Shown one piece after another: positions 34,807 through 43,943 of a DNA stretch of 64,000 bases. The notes beneath the pieces are model-generated. The model ran no database searches, was not told where the DNA came from, and was given only the letters and a program-made list of their open reading frames with translations. A program made the position numbers and the translations under genes. Numbering within the stretch: the stretch's first letter is position 1; every line of letters begins with the position of its first letter. Location: the NCBI RefSeq assembly GCF_010731115.1, contig NZ_AP022616.1, positions 3,906,001 through 3,970,000 of the forward strand. Reading direction: 5' to 3'. The DNA is from Mycolicibacterium phocaicum (GTDB lineage Bacteria; Actinomycetota; Actinomycetes; Mycobacteriales; Mycobacteriaceae).

Positions 34807-35952
34807 GTGGACCGCAGAACCGCTCTCAAGGTGCCGCTGCTGCTGGCGGCCGGCTCTGCCATGGCCGGATTCTCCGGACCAGCTCCGGCGTCCGCGGCCG
34901 GGACGCGCTGGACTCCCGAACGGGCCAACAGTTGGTACCAGGGACAGGGCTGGCTGGTCGGTGGCAACTACATCACCTCGACCGCGGTCAATCAGCTGGA
35001 GATGTTCCAGGCCGGTACCTACGACCCCGGCCGCATCAACGCCGAACTCGGCGCCGCCCGCTGGTTCGGGTTCAACACCGTCCGCGTCTTCCTGCACGAT
35101 CTGTTGTGGGCCCAGGACCCGCGCGGCTTCTCGCAGCGGTTGACGCAGTTTGTCAGCATCGCGGCGAACAACGGCATCAAGCCGCTGTTCGTGTTCTTCG
35201 ACTCATGCTGGGACCCGCACCCCAAACTCGGCGTGCAACGGGCGCCCACCCCGGGCGTCCACAACTCGGGTTGGGTGCAGAGCCCGGGTGCGGACCGCAT
35301 CGCCGATCCCAATTACCGTGCCGTACTGCAGAATTACGTCACCGGCGTGATCAACCTGTTCCGCAACGACAACCGCGTGCTCGGCTGGGATCTGTGGAAT
35401 GAGCCCGACAACCCGGCTGACGTCTATCGCAAGGTCGAGCGCAGCGACAAGATGAAAGTCGTCGCCGACCTGCTCCCGCAGGTGTTCGCCTGGGCACGCG
35501 CCGTCGACCCGACACAGCCGTTGACAAGCGGTGTGTGGCAAGGAAGTTGGGCCAACCCCGCGCAGCGCAGCGCCATCGCGTCGATCCAGCTGGACAACTC
35601 GGACATCATCTCGTTCCACAGCTACGCCAAGCCGGCCGACTTCTCGGCCCGGATCGATGAGCTTGCCCCACTGGGCCGGCCGATCATCTGTACCGAGTAC
35701 CTCGCCCGCAACCAGGGCAGCGCCGTCGAAGGCATTCTGCCAATTGCCAAGCAGCGCAACGTCGGTGCGTACAGCTGGGGACTCGTGGCCGGCAAGACCC
35801 AGACCTACTTCCCGTGGGATTCGTGGGATCACCCGTCCCCTGCGGAGCCGAAGGTCTGGTTCAGCGATCTGCTCTACCCCAACGGGCGGGCCTTCCGCGA
35901 CAGCGAGGTCCTCACGGTCCGGAAGTTGACCGGAACACCCGGCCAGACCTAG
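34807..35952 (+). CDS. Tat-exported glycoside hydrolase, GH5-like
   Basis: A 381-residue secreted glycosidase. The signal is twin-arginine type (MDRRTALKVPLLLAAGSAMA, cleavage near ASA at residue 30). The barrel has WDLWNEPDN with acid/base Glu199 and IICTEYLAR with nucleophile Glu297, plus FVFFDSCWDPHPK; these are clan GH-A features. The exact GH family and substrate (mannan or glucan) are not certain. The start is GTG at 34807. Its TAG stop codon is part of the CTAG target site into which the IS1182-type element inserted, so the reading frame is unharmed. Confidence 0.85.
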   Translation: MDRRTALKVPLLLAAGSAMAGFSGPAPASAAGTRWTPERANSWYQGQGWLVGGNYITSTAVNQLEMFQAGTYDPGRINAELGAARWFGFNTVRVFLHDLLWAQDPRGFSQRLTQFVSIAANNGIKPLFVFFDSCWDPHPKLGVQRAPTPGVHNSGWVQSPGADRIADPNYRAVLQNYVTGVINLFRNDNRVLGWDLWNEPDNPADVYRKVERSDKMKVVADLLPQVFAWARAVDPTQPLTSGVWQGSWANPAQRSAIASIQLDNSDIISFHSYAKPADFSARIDELAPLGRPIICTEYLARNQGSAVEGILPIAKQRNVGAYSWGLVAGKTQTYFPWDSWDHPSPAEPKVWFSDLLYPNGRAFRDSEVLTVRKLTGTPGQT

Positions 35953-37721
35953 GAGTCTGCTGAATTAGTGGGGTTTGGGGCGGGGCGTCTCAAGCGCTCG
36001 GTGGCGCGTGGGTGAAGTCAGGCCCGGAGGTCGACAGATGCGAGATCACCCCGCCACCATCGACTGTGGCATCGGTTGCCTGGGGTGGCAAGAGGTTGGT
36101 CACCTGCTGTTAGGCGATGGCCCAGGTGGTGCCGTTGTGGCCAAGGCCCAGGGCGATCAGCCGTCGAAGATTCAATGCGGCGGCGCGGTGGTGCAGCCAG
36201 TGGTCGTTTTTGAGGGTTCCGCGGTAGCGGACTTTGCGGTTGCCGCGGGCCAGCCAGGCGATGGAGCGTTCCACCATGGGCCGGTGCCGGCGGTACTCGT
36301 CCTGCCAATCGGGGTCGTGGGCTTGGCGGCGGGCGGCACGCATCAGCGGTTCGTGCTCAGAGACGGTCAGCTGTCGTCCCCGTTTGGCCGTCGTGCACTT
36401 GGTCATCAAAGGGCAAGCGCCACAGTATTTTCCGAACTTCACACCACCACGAGGCGCGATACCGACAGTATGGCCGGCGGGGCAGGTCACCGTCCGCGCG
36501 GTGAAGTCGACGGCGAAGTCATCGATGGTGAACCCACCGGGCACCGCGGCACGCAACGGCAGCGGTTTGATCACCGCAACATGCTTGCGCTCGGCCAACT
36601 CTGCCCGGGCTGCGCCGGTGCCGTAGGCCGAATCACCGAGCACCCGCACCGGGGCATCCTCATCGGCAAGCAATCCCAGCCCGACGACCGCTTCGTGGTT
36701 ATCGGGGCCGCTGGCTTTGGTCAGCGCGCAGTCGGTGATGATCCCGGTATCGGGTTCGATCGCGATGTGGGCCTTGAAACCGTCCTGGCGCCGATGCACC
36801 GTCTTATGAGCGTGCCGGGCCTCAGGATCCACCGTCGAGACGACCCGGTCCGGGGCGACCTTGTGGGCGATGCGCCAGTGCCCGTCGGTGCCATCAGAAC
36901 CCTCAGCCGGTTCGACATCCTGGCCGGCGATCAACGCCAACAGCGCCACCGCTTCGGCGGCGCGTGGCCCCAGTTCCTGTTCGGGCAGATGCCCCAGAAC
37001 CCGGTGGGCGTCGCCGACCAGGGCATCGATGAGCTGATCACGGGCAGCCTTGTCGTTCCAGGCGATCGCTGGTTTACCCGGATCATCGTAATTGTGTGCC
37101 GTGCACTGGGTTTCGATGACCTCGGCGGCGCCGGGGACCTCACGCCGGACTCGCCGGATCGCGGCGATCAGCTGGGTCACGGTGTCCTGGGTGGCCACCG
37201 CGTCGTCGAGGACCGTGGAATCGAGCGCCCGCCGGGTCTTGCCTGCCAACACCGCGGTCTGCGCGACCACGGTGCGCACGGCCTCGAAAATCCGGTTCGG
37301 TCGATCCGGGCCGCCAGCCGGCGCCGCCAATAGGTCAAGGTGGTGGAGTGAAATGCCGGTGCGGTGACCGGCAGCCCGCACGCGGCTTTCCACCGCAGAT
37401 CGAAGGTGACCGCATCCACGGTCTCGTTGTCCGAGAGCCCATGCAACGCCTGCAACACGATCACCGAGGCCATCACCTCGGCCGGCACACTGGGCCGGCC
37501 CCGCCGCGACGGAAACAGATCCGCGAACATCTCCTCGGGAAACAACTCGTGGCGATGGGCCGCCAGGAACGCAAACACACTGTCGGGCTTCAGAAGATGC
37601 CCGGCCACCGATTCGGCATCCAACAACTCACGCTGATCATCAGAGCGACCCTGCACCCACCAAGGATCCCAGATACCACCGACCAACCCGCCTTCCGCCA
37701 CGCGGATTTTTCAGCAGACTC
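35953..37721 (-). mobile_element. IS1182 family insertion sequence, 1769 bp
   Basis: Ends are set by 12-bp perfect inverted repeats and a CTAG duplication. The length is within the usual range of the family, and insertion into a palindromic target is also usual. It carries one transposase gene on the reverse strand, starting about 20 bp inside the right end, and about 157 bp without coding content at the left end. It sits between two convergent genes, and the duplicated CTAG restores the stop codon of the GH5-like gene. Confidence 0.85.
36110..37701 (-). pseudogene. IS1182 family transposase with one frameshift
   Basis: Two reverse-strand frames join to a transposase of about 530 residues. 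The N-terminal part has FPEEMFADLFPSRRGRPSVP and MASVIVLQALHGLSDNE (DUF772-type). The C-terminal DDE part has RRQDGFKAHIAIEPDTGIITD, VLGDSAYGTG (Asp), a cysteine-rich KYCGACPLMTKC insert and HRPMVERSIAWLARGNRK (Glu). The frame breaks at about 37305: restoring one C on the plus strand (one G on the coding strand) makes LAARDRPNRIFEAV continuous. So it is disabled by one base, or there is a sequencing error. Confidence 0.85.
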
Positions 37722-37734
37722 CTAGAGCGCTCCG

Positions 37735-38958
37735 TCAGTGCGCCAGCAGCAGGATGAGCTGCGCCTGCAGCTCACCGAAGAGGAAACCGAGGGCGGCGCC
37801 GAGCACGACGACGATCCATTCGTCATCCTTGAACGCCGGGCGCAGCAGGTTCTCGAACGACAGTGAGTCCAGCACCATCATCTTGCTGACCATGACGTTC
37901 TCGAGATCGAGGCGATCGCGCATGTATCCCTCGATGTAGGTGGATGTTTCGGGCAGCTTGTCGATGATGGAGTCGGTGATCTGCTTCTTCATGTCCACGT
38001 ACTGGCGGCCGCCGACGGACTTGATGATTTTGCCGGTGAAGCCCATCTGCTTGTCGATGGTCGCGCTGATCTCGGTGGAGATCATGTCGAAGAACCGGTC
38101 CGACGACGGGCCGTTGAGCATGCTCTCCATGATCGCCTGGGGCGTGAAGATCTCCCGGGCCATGAGTGCCGCGTAGCCTTCGACGACCTGCTTGCGTTCG
38201 CGCTGGAACACGCCCTGCCACTTGATGCCGAGGAAGACGTTTTTGCGCTCCAACGGCCGGAAAATCATCTGCAGCGCAACATAGTCCGTGAGGCCACCGG
38301 TCAGCAGGCCGAACAGCGGCAGCGACCAGTGCCAGTTGGTGATGCCGAACACCACGGCCTGGACCAGGCCGATCAGGAAGCCGAAGAGCAGGCCGGACAT
38401 GATGAGGAACTTGAACGCGGGCTTGCCGATGTCCTGGAAAACCGTGTTGAGGGTGACCTTGTCGCGCACGAGGTTGGTGACGACCATGTGCTTGATGTCG
38501 AAGATCTGGTCGACCTGGCCGCGGAGCTTGTCGAACATCGCGGCCATGGCGACCGGGATGCGCTTCTCGACGTTCTTGACGACGACGTCCTTGAGCTGAT
38601 CCGGAGTAGCGCGCCAGACCTGCGGCTGGAACGACATCATGATGGTGTCGACCATCTCCGCGGAGGTCTGCCGTAATGGTTCGGCGAGTTCCTTGACCAG
38701 TTCGTTCGGGTCGATCTTGTCGAACATCTCCTCGGGTTTGAGAATCTCCGACGTCAGCGAATCCACCGCCACCGCAGCCATTTTCGGTGCGCGCTTGGGA
38801 ATCTGGCCCTGCCAGCCGAGGTAGGGCGGAATGCCCTTGAACTCAACCGGGTAGAACATCATCTTCAAGGCCATGATCTTGGTGATCCAGCCGACGAACG
38901 CGGCGCCCAACGGGATGGTGACGTACACCCACCAGGGGTAGGCGAACGCATTGGCCAT
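37735..38958 (-). CDS. DUF445 family membrane protein
   Basis: A 407-residue protein with one hydrophobic segment at the N-terminus (VYVTIPLGAAFVGWITKIMA), one in the middle (FLIMSGLLFGFLIGLVQAVV) and one at the C-terminus (WIVVVLGAALGFLFGELQAQ). Two similar halves each contain a MxFRPLE- or FYPVEFKG-like motif followed by G(W/K)QG, the DUF445 repeat. The function is unknown; relatives are predicted membrane-anchored proteins. The ATG at 38958 has GGTGGAG seven bases upstream; an ATG at 38985 is possible. It is convergent with the GH5-like gene, from which the IS1182-type element now separates it. Confidence 0.8.
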   Translation of the reverse strand: MANAFAYPWWVYVTIPLGAAFVGWITKIMALKMMFYPVEFKGIPPYLGWQGQIPKRAPKMAAVAVDSLTSEILKPEEMFDKIDPNELVKELAEPLRQTSAEMVDTIMMSFQPQVWRATPDQLKDVVVKNVEKRIPVAMAAMFDKLRGQVDQIFDIKHMVVTNLVRDKVTLNTVFQDIGKPAFKFLIMSGLLFGFLIGLVQAVVFGITNWHWSLPLFGLLTGGLTDYVALQMIFRPLERKNVFLGIKWQGVFQRERKQVVEGYAALMAREIFTPQAIMESMLNGPSSDRFFDMISTEISATIDKQMGFTGKIIKSVGGRQYVDMKKQITDSIIDKLPETSTYIEGYMRDRLDLENVMVSKMMVLDSLSFENLLRPAFKDDEWIVVVLGAALGFLFGELQAQLILLLAH

Positions 38959-39094
38959 GAGGTTCTCCACCTGGCTGTCTCCCATCAGTCGTGTCCAGTG
39001 AGTGGCTGGACCACGTTAACCGGCGACCACGTGCCAGAAGACTAACGGGGGCGTCAGATCCGCAACGGCGGATCGCGTATTTTGCTGGGCGAGC

Positions 39095-41329
39095 CTACTG
39101 GTTGAAGATGGTCGCTCCGCCAGGGACGGTGTAGCTGATGTACATCGGGTTGGTCAGGAACGGCTGTGCGCCCGAGTTCATCAGGTGTGCGTTGGTGGCG
39201 TCGCTGGTGACGAAAGGCGCGTTGGCATCGTTGATGGTGTACGAGTACAGCGGTGTGCCGAGGTTGTCGTACACCGTGACCTGGGTGCCGTTGGCGAGCA
39301 GGTCGTAGGCCGGATCGCTATTTGCTGTTGTGGTGACGTACTGGTGCGAGGAATCGGTGTAGTAGTAGGACACCGTGTTGTTCCCGGCGTACGTGTCCGG
39401 GATGGTGCCCGTGACGCCGCCGGAATCGATCAGCAGGTTGATCGGCGTGCGGGGGCCGCCATTGATGCTCACCGAACCGACGACGTTGGGCGATCCCGAC
39501 ACCGTGTACTTCGGCGTTCCCGGATTGGGGCCGAACTGCAATTCGTGGGCGGACTCGTTGATGAAGACACCGTCGTTCAGGTCGCCCAGCAGCGCCGTGG
39601 TGGGCGAGAAGGTATCAGGGCCGACTGCGTTGGAGCCGATGCCCAGCACGCCGACGACGCCGTTGCCGGCGAGGTATTGAGCGAGCGTGGTCGGGACAGT
39701 GGTGGGGTTGCCGTTGGAGTCCGTCGTCGCCTGGGTGGCACTGGTCACGACATTGACCCCGGTCGGCGCCGTGATGATGCCGTTGCCGAAGTCGATGGTG
39801 GTGTTGTAGGTCGAATAGTTGTAGGTCAGCCCGCCGCTGTAAGCACCGATGCCGGTGTCCACCGCGTTGCCCAGGCCGGCAGCGCCGATCTTGTCGCTGC
39901 TGATCACCAGACCGTTCGAGCCCGTATCGACCAGCACCGGCACCATCGGGCCGCCGTTGATCGAGACGTAGACGACCGGCTCAAGGCCGTACTTCATGAC
40001 CAGCGGGAGGTATCCGTAGGTCGGACCATTGGCGGCGGTTTGGTACACCCGGCCCTTGACCGCTTGATTCAGCATCCCGTTGGCGTCGGTGTTCCCCGAC
40101 ATGCCCTCGGCGGCGTTGATCGAGCCCAGCGCCATGCCGGGCAGAGAATTGTTCCAGTTCAGCAGTGCCGCGGCGAATCCGGCGAGGAACGGGTTGTTGG
40201 CGTTGTTCGCATAGAACGAGGTGAAGCCCGGGTTGTTGGCCGTGTAGGTGTTGAGGGCCCAGCTCGCGATGGCGAGCTGGAACTGCGCGCCGAACGTTCC
40301 GAAGCCACCGAGCCAGTCGCCCCGACCAAAGGTGTCCGCGTACAGCGTCGCTTGCGCGCTGGAAACTGCCAGCTTCAGCGTGTCGATATTCGGGCTTGAG
40401 GAGGCGGCCGCGGCGGCGTCCGTGACGGAGATGGCGCCGGCGGGCGCAGGGGTGCCGACGCCGGCGGCGGGCGCCGGTGTGGTGCCGAGGAGCTGACCGG
40501 CCGTCTGGCCGGTAGCCGCGCTTGCAGACTTGAGCGTCTGCTTGGTGTTCGGCGCTGCCGAGCCGATGGCCTGTTCCGCCGTAGCGAGCAGCGACAGAAT
40601 TCCGGACGGGCCCGTGGTCCCGGTCGGAGACGTAGCGAGCGCCGGTGTCTGCGTTGTCGTGGTGGCGGCCGCAGTGGTGACTGTCGGTGCGGTGGTGGCG
40701 GTTTCGGCAGCAAAGGAAGTCGGCGTGGCTGCCGGCTTTTCTGGTTCTGCGGCTGGTGCCTCGGCCGGCGCCGACTTTTCCGCGGATGCGGCCGGGGCGG
40801 CGGCGGTTGCGGGCTTGGTTGCCGCGGTGGCCTTCGGGGCGTCAGCGTCTGCCTGCTTCGAGGCGGCCGGCGTGTTGTTGAGGACTCCGCGGATGGCGGC
40901 GGTGGGCCTCGAGTGAGTGACAGAACTCGCGGGAGCCTTGGTCTTCGGACCCGAGTCGTCGGAAGAAGATGAGTTCGCGTCAGCTGAGTTGCTACCGGTG
41001 CCGTCGGTACCGGTGCCGCTCGAGTGCGGCTCGTGGGAGGTCTTCGTGTCTTTGTCTGCATCTGCAGACGACTTGGCGGGGCTGCCTGCGTTGTCTGACG
41101 GTTTCGAGCCCTGGCCGGCCCCGTCGTTGTCGGCCTTCTTGTGGCCGGGAGCTGCGCCGCCCGAGTTGCCCGACGCCGAAGAGGATGAATCCGAGCCGTC
41201 CGTCGTTGCGCTGGCCACCGCGGCGGTGCCGAGGAGGAACGCGCTCATCCCGACGGCCGCGACGCCGGTACCCAGCCAGGCGCTGACTGGAAGTTTCCGG
41301 GGAGAGGTACGACGGTGTGTTCCAGCCAT
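39095..41329 (-). CDS. PecA-like aspartic protease without PE domain
   Basis: A 744-residue exported protein. After a basic start and hydrophobic signal (SAWLGTGVAAVGMSAFLLG) comes about 210 residues of Ser/Ala/Pro/Thr-rich linker, then a helical region (about 310-420) with GRGDWLGGFGTFGAQFQLAI. The C-terminal pepsin-like domain has both catalytic Asp residues: Asp468 in VLVDTGSNG and Asp635 in LIDSGGVTG. This domain is that of mycobacterial PecA (PE_PGRS35) proteases, which process PE-domain proteins, but no PE domain is present here. GGAGGACCC precedes the ATG. It is divergent from the glycosidase at 41659. Confidence 0.82.
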   Translation of the reverse strand: MAGTHRRTSPRKLPVSAWLGTGVAAVGMSAFLLGTAAVASATTDGSDSSSSASGNSGGAAPGHKKADNDGAGQGSKPSDNAGSPAKSSADADKDTKTSHEPHSSGTGTDGTGSNSADANSSSSDDSGPKTKAPASSVTHSRPTAAIRGVLNNTPAASKQADADAPKATAATKPATAAAPAASAEKSAPAEAPAAEPEKPAATPTSFAAETATTAPTVTTAAATTTTQTPALATSPTGTTGPSGILSLLATAEQAIGSAAPNTKQTLKSASAATGQTAGQLLGTTPAPAAGVGTPAPAGAISVTDAAAAASSSPNIDTLKLAVSSAQATLYADTFGRGDWLGGFGTFGAQFQLAIASWALNTYTANNPGFTSFYANNANNPFLAGFAAALLNWNNSLPGMALGSINAAEGMSGNTDANGMLNQAVKGRVYQTAANGPTYGYLPLVMKYGLEPVVYVSINGGPMVPVLVDTGSNGLVISSDKIGAAGLGNAVDTGIGAYSGGLTYNYSTYNTTIDFGNGIITAPTGVNVVTSATQATTDSNGNPTTVPTTLAQYLAGNGVVGVLGIGSNAVGPDTFSPTTALLGDLNDGVFINESAHELQFGPNPGTPKYTVSGSPNVVGSVSINGGPRTPINLLIDSGGVTGTIPDTYAGNNTVSYYYTDSSHQYVTTTANSDPAYDLLANGTQVTVYDNLGTPLYSYTINDANAPFVTSDATNAHLMNSGAQPFLTNPMYISYTVPGGATIFNQ

Positions 41330-41658
41330 TTTGGGTCCTCCCAGACGTACGCCGCGCGGCCGTCAGCCCCCGGCAGATCAACCATTGCTGCGGCATTAAC
41401 CCACAGCCGGGTGGCAGGCAGGCGTAGAACCGTAGTACTGACTGCAAATTAACAGTTGCGGACGCGTGCTGCAGCGGTTCTGGCAAAGATATTTGCTTCC
41501 ATCGTCAATAAATTGCGGCGGGCGATTGGCGGTATCCGCCACCGGACGGCGGGTGAGGGGACATGGCCGTATCGGTCACGGATTAACGTCCTCGAACGTA
41601 AATTTGGATCGAGCGGTGCTTGTGGGCCGCGCGGGAAGCACTTTGCGAGGGGGCTTTG
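41330..41658. other. Divergent promoter region, no gene
   Basis: These 329 bp separate the PecA-like gene (reverse strand) from the secreted glycosidase gene (forward strand). The middle is more A+T-rich than its surroundings (around 41440-41520). No ORF with a good start, no convincing -35/-10 pair and no strong palindrome was found. It should hold both promoters. Confidence 0.5.
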
Positions 41659-43572
41659 GTGGCTGGACGGATCGGCAAACTCGGGTGCAGGGCAGTGCAT
41701 CGTGCGTTGACCGTGTTGGTTCCGTTGGCGATTTTCTGCGCGTACGTGGAGCAGCCGGTGCGGCCGGTCTCGCACATCGCAGTGACGCCGACAGCGGAGA
41801 TCGTGTCGGCGCCATCGAGCATCGGCATCGCTGACTCCAGCCTCTATGGCATGTCGCAGGAGAACATCGACGCGACGCTCGACATGTTGCAAGCCATGGG
41901 CGTCGACAACGTCCGGGTGTTCATCCCCTGGATTTACACCGAGCCGTTGCAGGGTAAGTACAACTGGGCGCCGATCGACGCGATCATGGACGCGGCGAAA
42001 GCCCGGAACATGGGCGTGCTCGCGATGGTCAACAGCACGCCGCCGTGGGCGGGAATCGACGGGAACTTCCCGGGCGCGAATACGCCCGACCCGGCCGCCT
42101 ACGCGAGTTTCATGAACCTGGTCGCGACGCGGTACAGCAGCACGGTCTCGGCCTACGAGGTGTGGAACGAGGTCAACTGCAACTGCTTCTACGACCCGGT
42201 ATCGCCGGCCAGTTATACCCAGTTACTGCAGGCCGCCTACCCGGTCATCAAAGCGGCCGACCCGACGGCGACGGTCATCGCGGCCGGTTTGAGCAGTGTC
42301 TTCAGTGCCGGAAACGTCACGATGAACCCCGTCGACTACGTGGCTCAGATGTACGCCGCGGGTGCGAAAGGTTCGTTCGACGCGCTGGCGATCCACCCGT
42401 ACCACGAATCGTTGATGTTCTCCGATGGCCAGGGCACCCTTCTGGCGCCGTATACGCAGATTCAGCACATCCACGCACTCATGGAGGCATTCGGGGACGG
42501 CGCCAAAAAGATCTGGATCACCGAGTACGGCGTGCCGACCGACCACGTGAGCCAGCAGACGCAGGCCGATTACATCAAGAACCTCATCGAGACGTGGCAG
42601 ACGATGTCCACCGATGGGGTGAACTACGCCGGGCCACTGTTCATCTACACCACGCGGGACGGTCAGCCGGGTAGCGGCTATTTCGGCATCTTCGACGCCA
42701 ACTGGATTCCGAAGGAAGCCGCGTTCGTCATCGCGCAGGAAATTCTGCAACTCAACGGCATTGACCTCGGGGATGCCGAGCGCCGACTGGGTGCCATCGT
42801 GCGACTCGCTGTCGGCGCGGTCGTGAACGTCGCTGTCAACATCGGGCAAGCCGTCGTGAAAGTCGTTGATGCCGCATGGAATGCGTTCGTCGACGTCACC
42901 AAGGCGGTGACGCAGGCAGTCGTCAACACGATCAAGTGGGTGACCAACGCCGTCTTTCAGGGGGTGAAGTGGGTCGCCAATACGGCGGTCGATATCACCC
43001 AGGCCGTCGTCGCGGGTATCTCGAACGTGATCCAGAAGATCGGCGACATCATTCACCCGCCGGCACCGGGCGCGGCGGCGAACCCGATGGCTGCGTTGAA
43101 GGCAGTGGCCGCGATGAATGACGTTGCGGTGGCGGCCGGTTCGCCGAAGGGCGCTGCGGCCGCCAAGCCCGAGCCCGCGGCAAGCGAGGCCGGCCTGAAG
43201 GTTGCGCCAAGCAAGGGAGCCGAAGCCAAGGACACCGCGGACCCGGACGCGGTGAAGGGACCCGCGAAGGAATCCGCGGACAGCCCTGAAGTGAAGACAC
43301 CCGAGACGAAGGACGCTGTGAAGGCAGCGCCTGACGACACGAAGCCGGCAAGCAAGAAGAAGGATCCGGCGGAGTCGACGAAGGACCAGCCGAAGTCCCA
43401 GGCGCCGAAGCAGTCTGACGCGCCGAAGCGGGATAAGGGCAAGGAGTCGGGACAGCACGCGACGGGTGGCGATAAGCAGAGCGCGCCGTCCGGTGCCGGC
43501 AAGCCGCGAAACGGCGACACCCCGAACGACGCTCAGAAGGTAAAGCCAGCCAAGGCGCAGAGCGCCCAGTAA
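41659..43572 (+). CDS. Secreted clan GH-A glycosidase with amphipathic repeat and Lys-rich tail
   Basis: A 637-residue protein. An N-terminal signal-anchor (RALTVLVPLAIFCAYV) is followed by a beta/alpha barrel (about residues 50-365) with VYEVWNEVNC-like acid/base Glu171 (AYEVWNEVN) and nucleophile Glu289 (WITEYGVPT), as in GH39/GH5-type enzymes. Residues about 375-465 are a regular Val/Ala-rich amphipathic stretch (VVNVAVNIGQAVVKVVDAAW, AVVNTIKWVTNAVFQGVKWV). The last ~160 residues are a Lys/Ala/Pro/Asp-rich disordered tail. The barrel is clearly an enzyme; the other two parts match no domain I know and may bind membrane or cell wall. The GTG at 41659 has GAGGGGG upstream. Confidence 0.8.
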   Translation: MAGRIGKLGCRAVHRALTVLVPLAIFCAYVEQPVRPVSHIAVTPTAEIVSAPSSIGIADSSLYGMSQENIDATLDMLQAMGVDNVRVFIPWIYTEPLQGKYNWAPIDAIMDAAKARNMGVLAMVNSTPPWAGIDGNFPGANTPDPAAYASFMNLVATRYSSTVSAYEVWNEVNCNCFYDPVSPASYTQLLQAAYPVIKAADPTATVIAAGLSSVFSAGNVTMNPVDYVAQMYAAGAKGSFDALAIHPYHESLMFSDGQGTLLAPYTQIQHIHALMEAFGDGAKKIWITEYGVPTDHVSQQTQADYIKNLIETWQTMSTDGVNYAGPLFIYTTRDGQPGSGYFGIFDANWIPKEAAFVIAQEILQLNGIDLGDAERRLGAIVRLAVGAVVNVAVNIGQAVVKVVDAAWNAFVDVTKAVTQAVVNTIKWVTNAVFQGVKWVANTAVDITQAVVAGISNVIQKIGDIIHPPAPGAAANPMAALKAVAAMNDVAVAAGSPKGAAAAKPEPAASEAGLKVAPSKGAEAKDTADPDAVKGPAKESADSPEVKTPETKDAVKAAPDDTKPASKKKDPAESTKDQPKSQAPKQSDAPKRDKGKESGQHATGGDKQSAPSGAGKPRNGDTPNDAQKVKPAKAQSAQ

Positions 43573-43839
43573 CGACGGTTTTCGAGCTGCGGGGACGCAC
43601 GGTCGATTGCCCTCGCTGAATTGGTGCGGAAACTGAGCATTGCGTTCCGCGGGGCGGCGGGACGACTGGCGGTGGACACGACCCGGGAGATACGACAGGC
43701 GTGTAGTCGACCGGACTGGTCAGATGCCGCTGGGCCCTTTTCCGTCCGTATCTGATCCCACGTGGTCGACATTTTGGCTCAACCCGATTCAATCCGGGTG
43801 CGCTAAAGCAATTGCGTTGAGGCGACCTGCATCTTCGGT

Positions 43840-43900
43840 AATTGACGACGTCATACGTCAATTCTGTTGCGTTGACAGCAAACTCGTGCCTTCCTAACGT
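43840..43900 (+). promoter_or_regulatory. mce operon promoter with upstream inverted repeat
   Basis: TTGACA (43872-43877) and TAACGT (43895-43900) are 17 bp apart, a near-ideal vegetative promoter. Directly upstream is the inverted repeat AATTGACG / CGTCAATT (43840-43863, 8-bp spacer), a likely operator. A weaker ACCCG/CGGGT stem (43782-43799) may terminate the preceding gene. The rest of the 371-bp gap (43573-43943) shows nothing else. Confidence 0.7.
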
Positions 43901-43943
43901 CCGGGCCAAAGCTCGACGACGAAATGACATGGGGAGGCAGCTT

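Larger units (their letters stand above)
35949..37725. repeat. CTAG target duplication and 12-bp terminal inverted repeats
   Basis: CTAG occurs at 35949-35952 and again at 37722-37725. Just inside, GAGTCTGCTGAA starts at 35953 and its exact reverse complement ends at 37721; similarity continues weakly inward. These define the ends of the IS1182-type element and a 4-bp palindromic target duplication. Confidence 0.88.

Noticed and set aside
37305..37306. Programmed frameshift to make the IS1182 transposase
   Set aside because: IS1182 elements are not known for it, no slippery run is at the site, and restoring one base gives a continuous protein.
35975..37333. A 452-codon forward frame across the IS1182-type element
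   Set aside because: Antisense to the transposase; no domain, composition typical of an antisense shadow.
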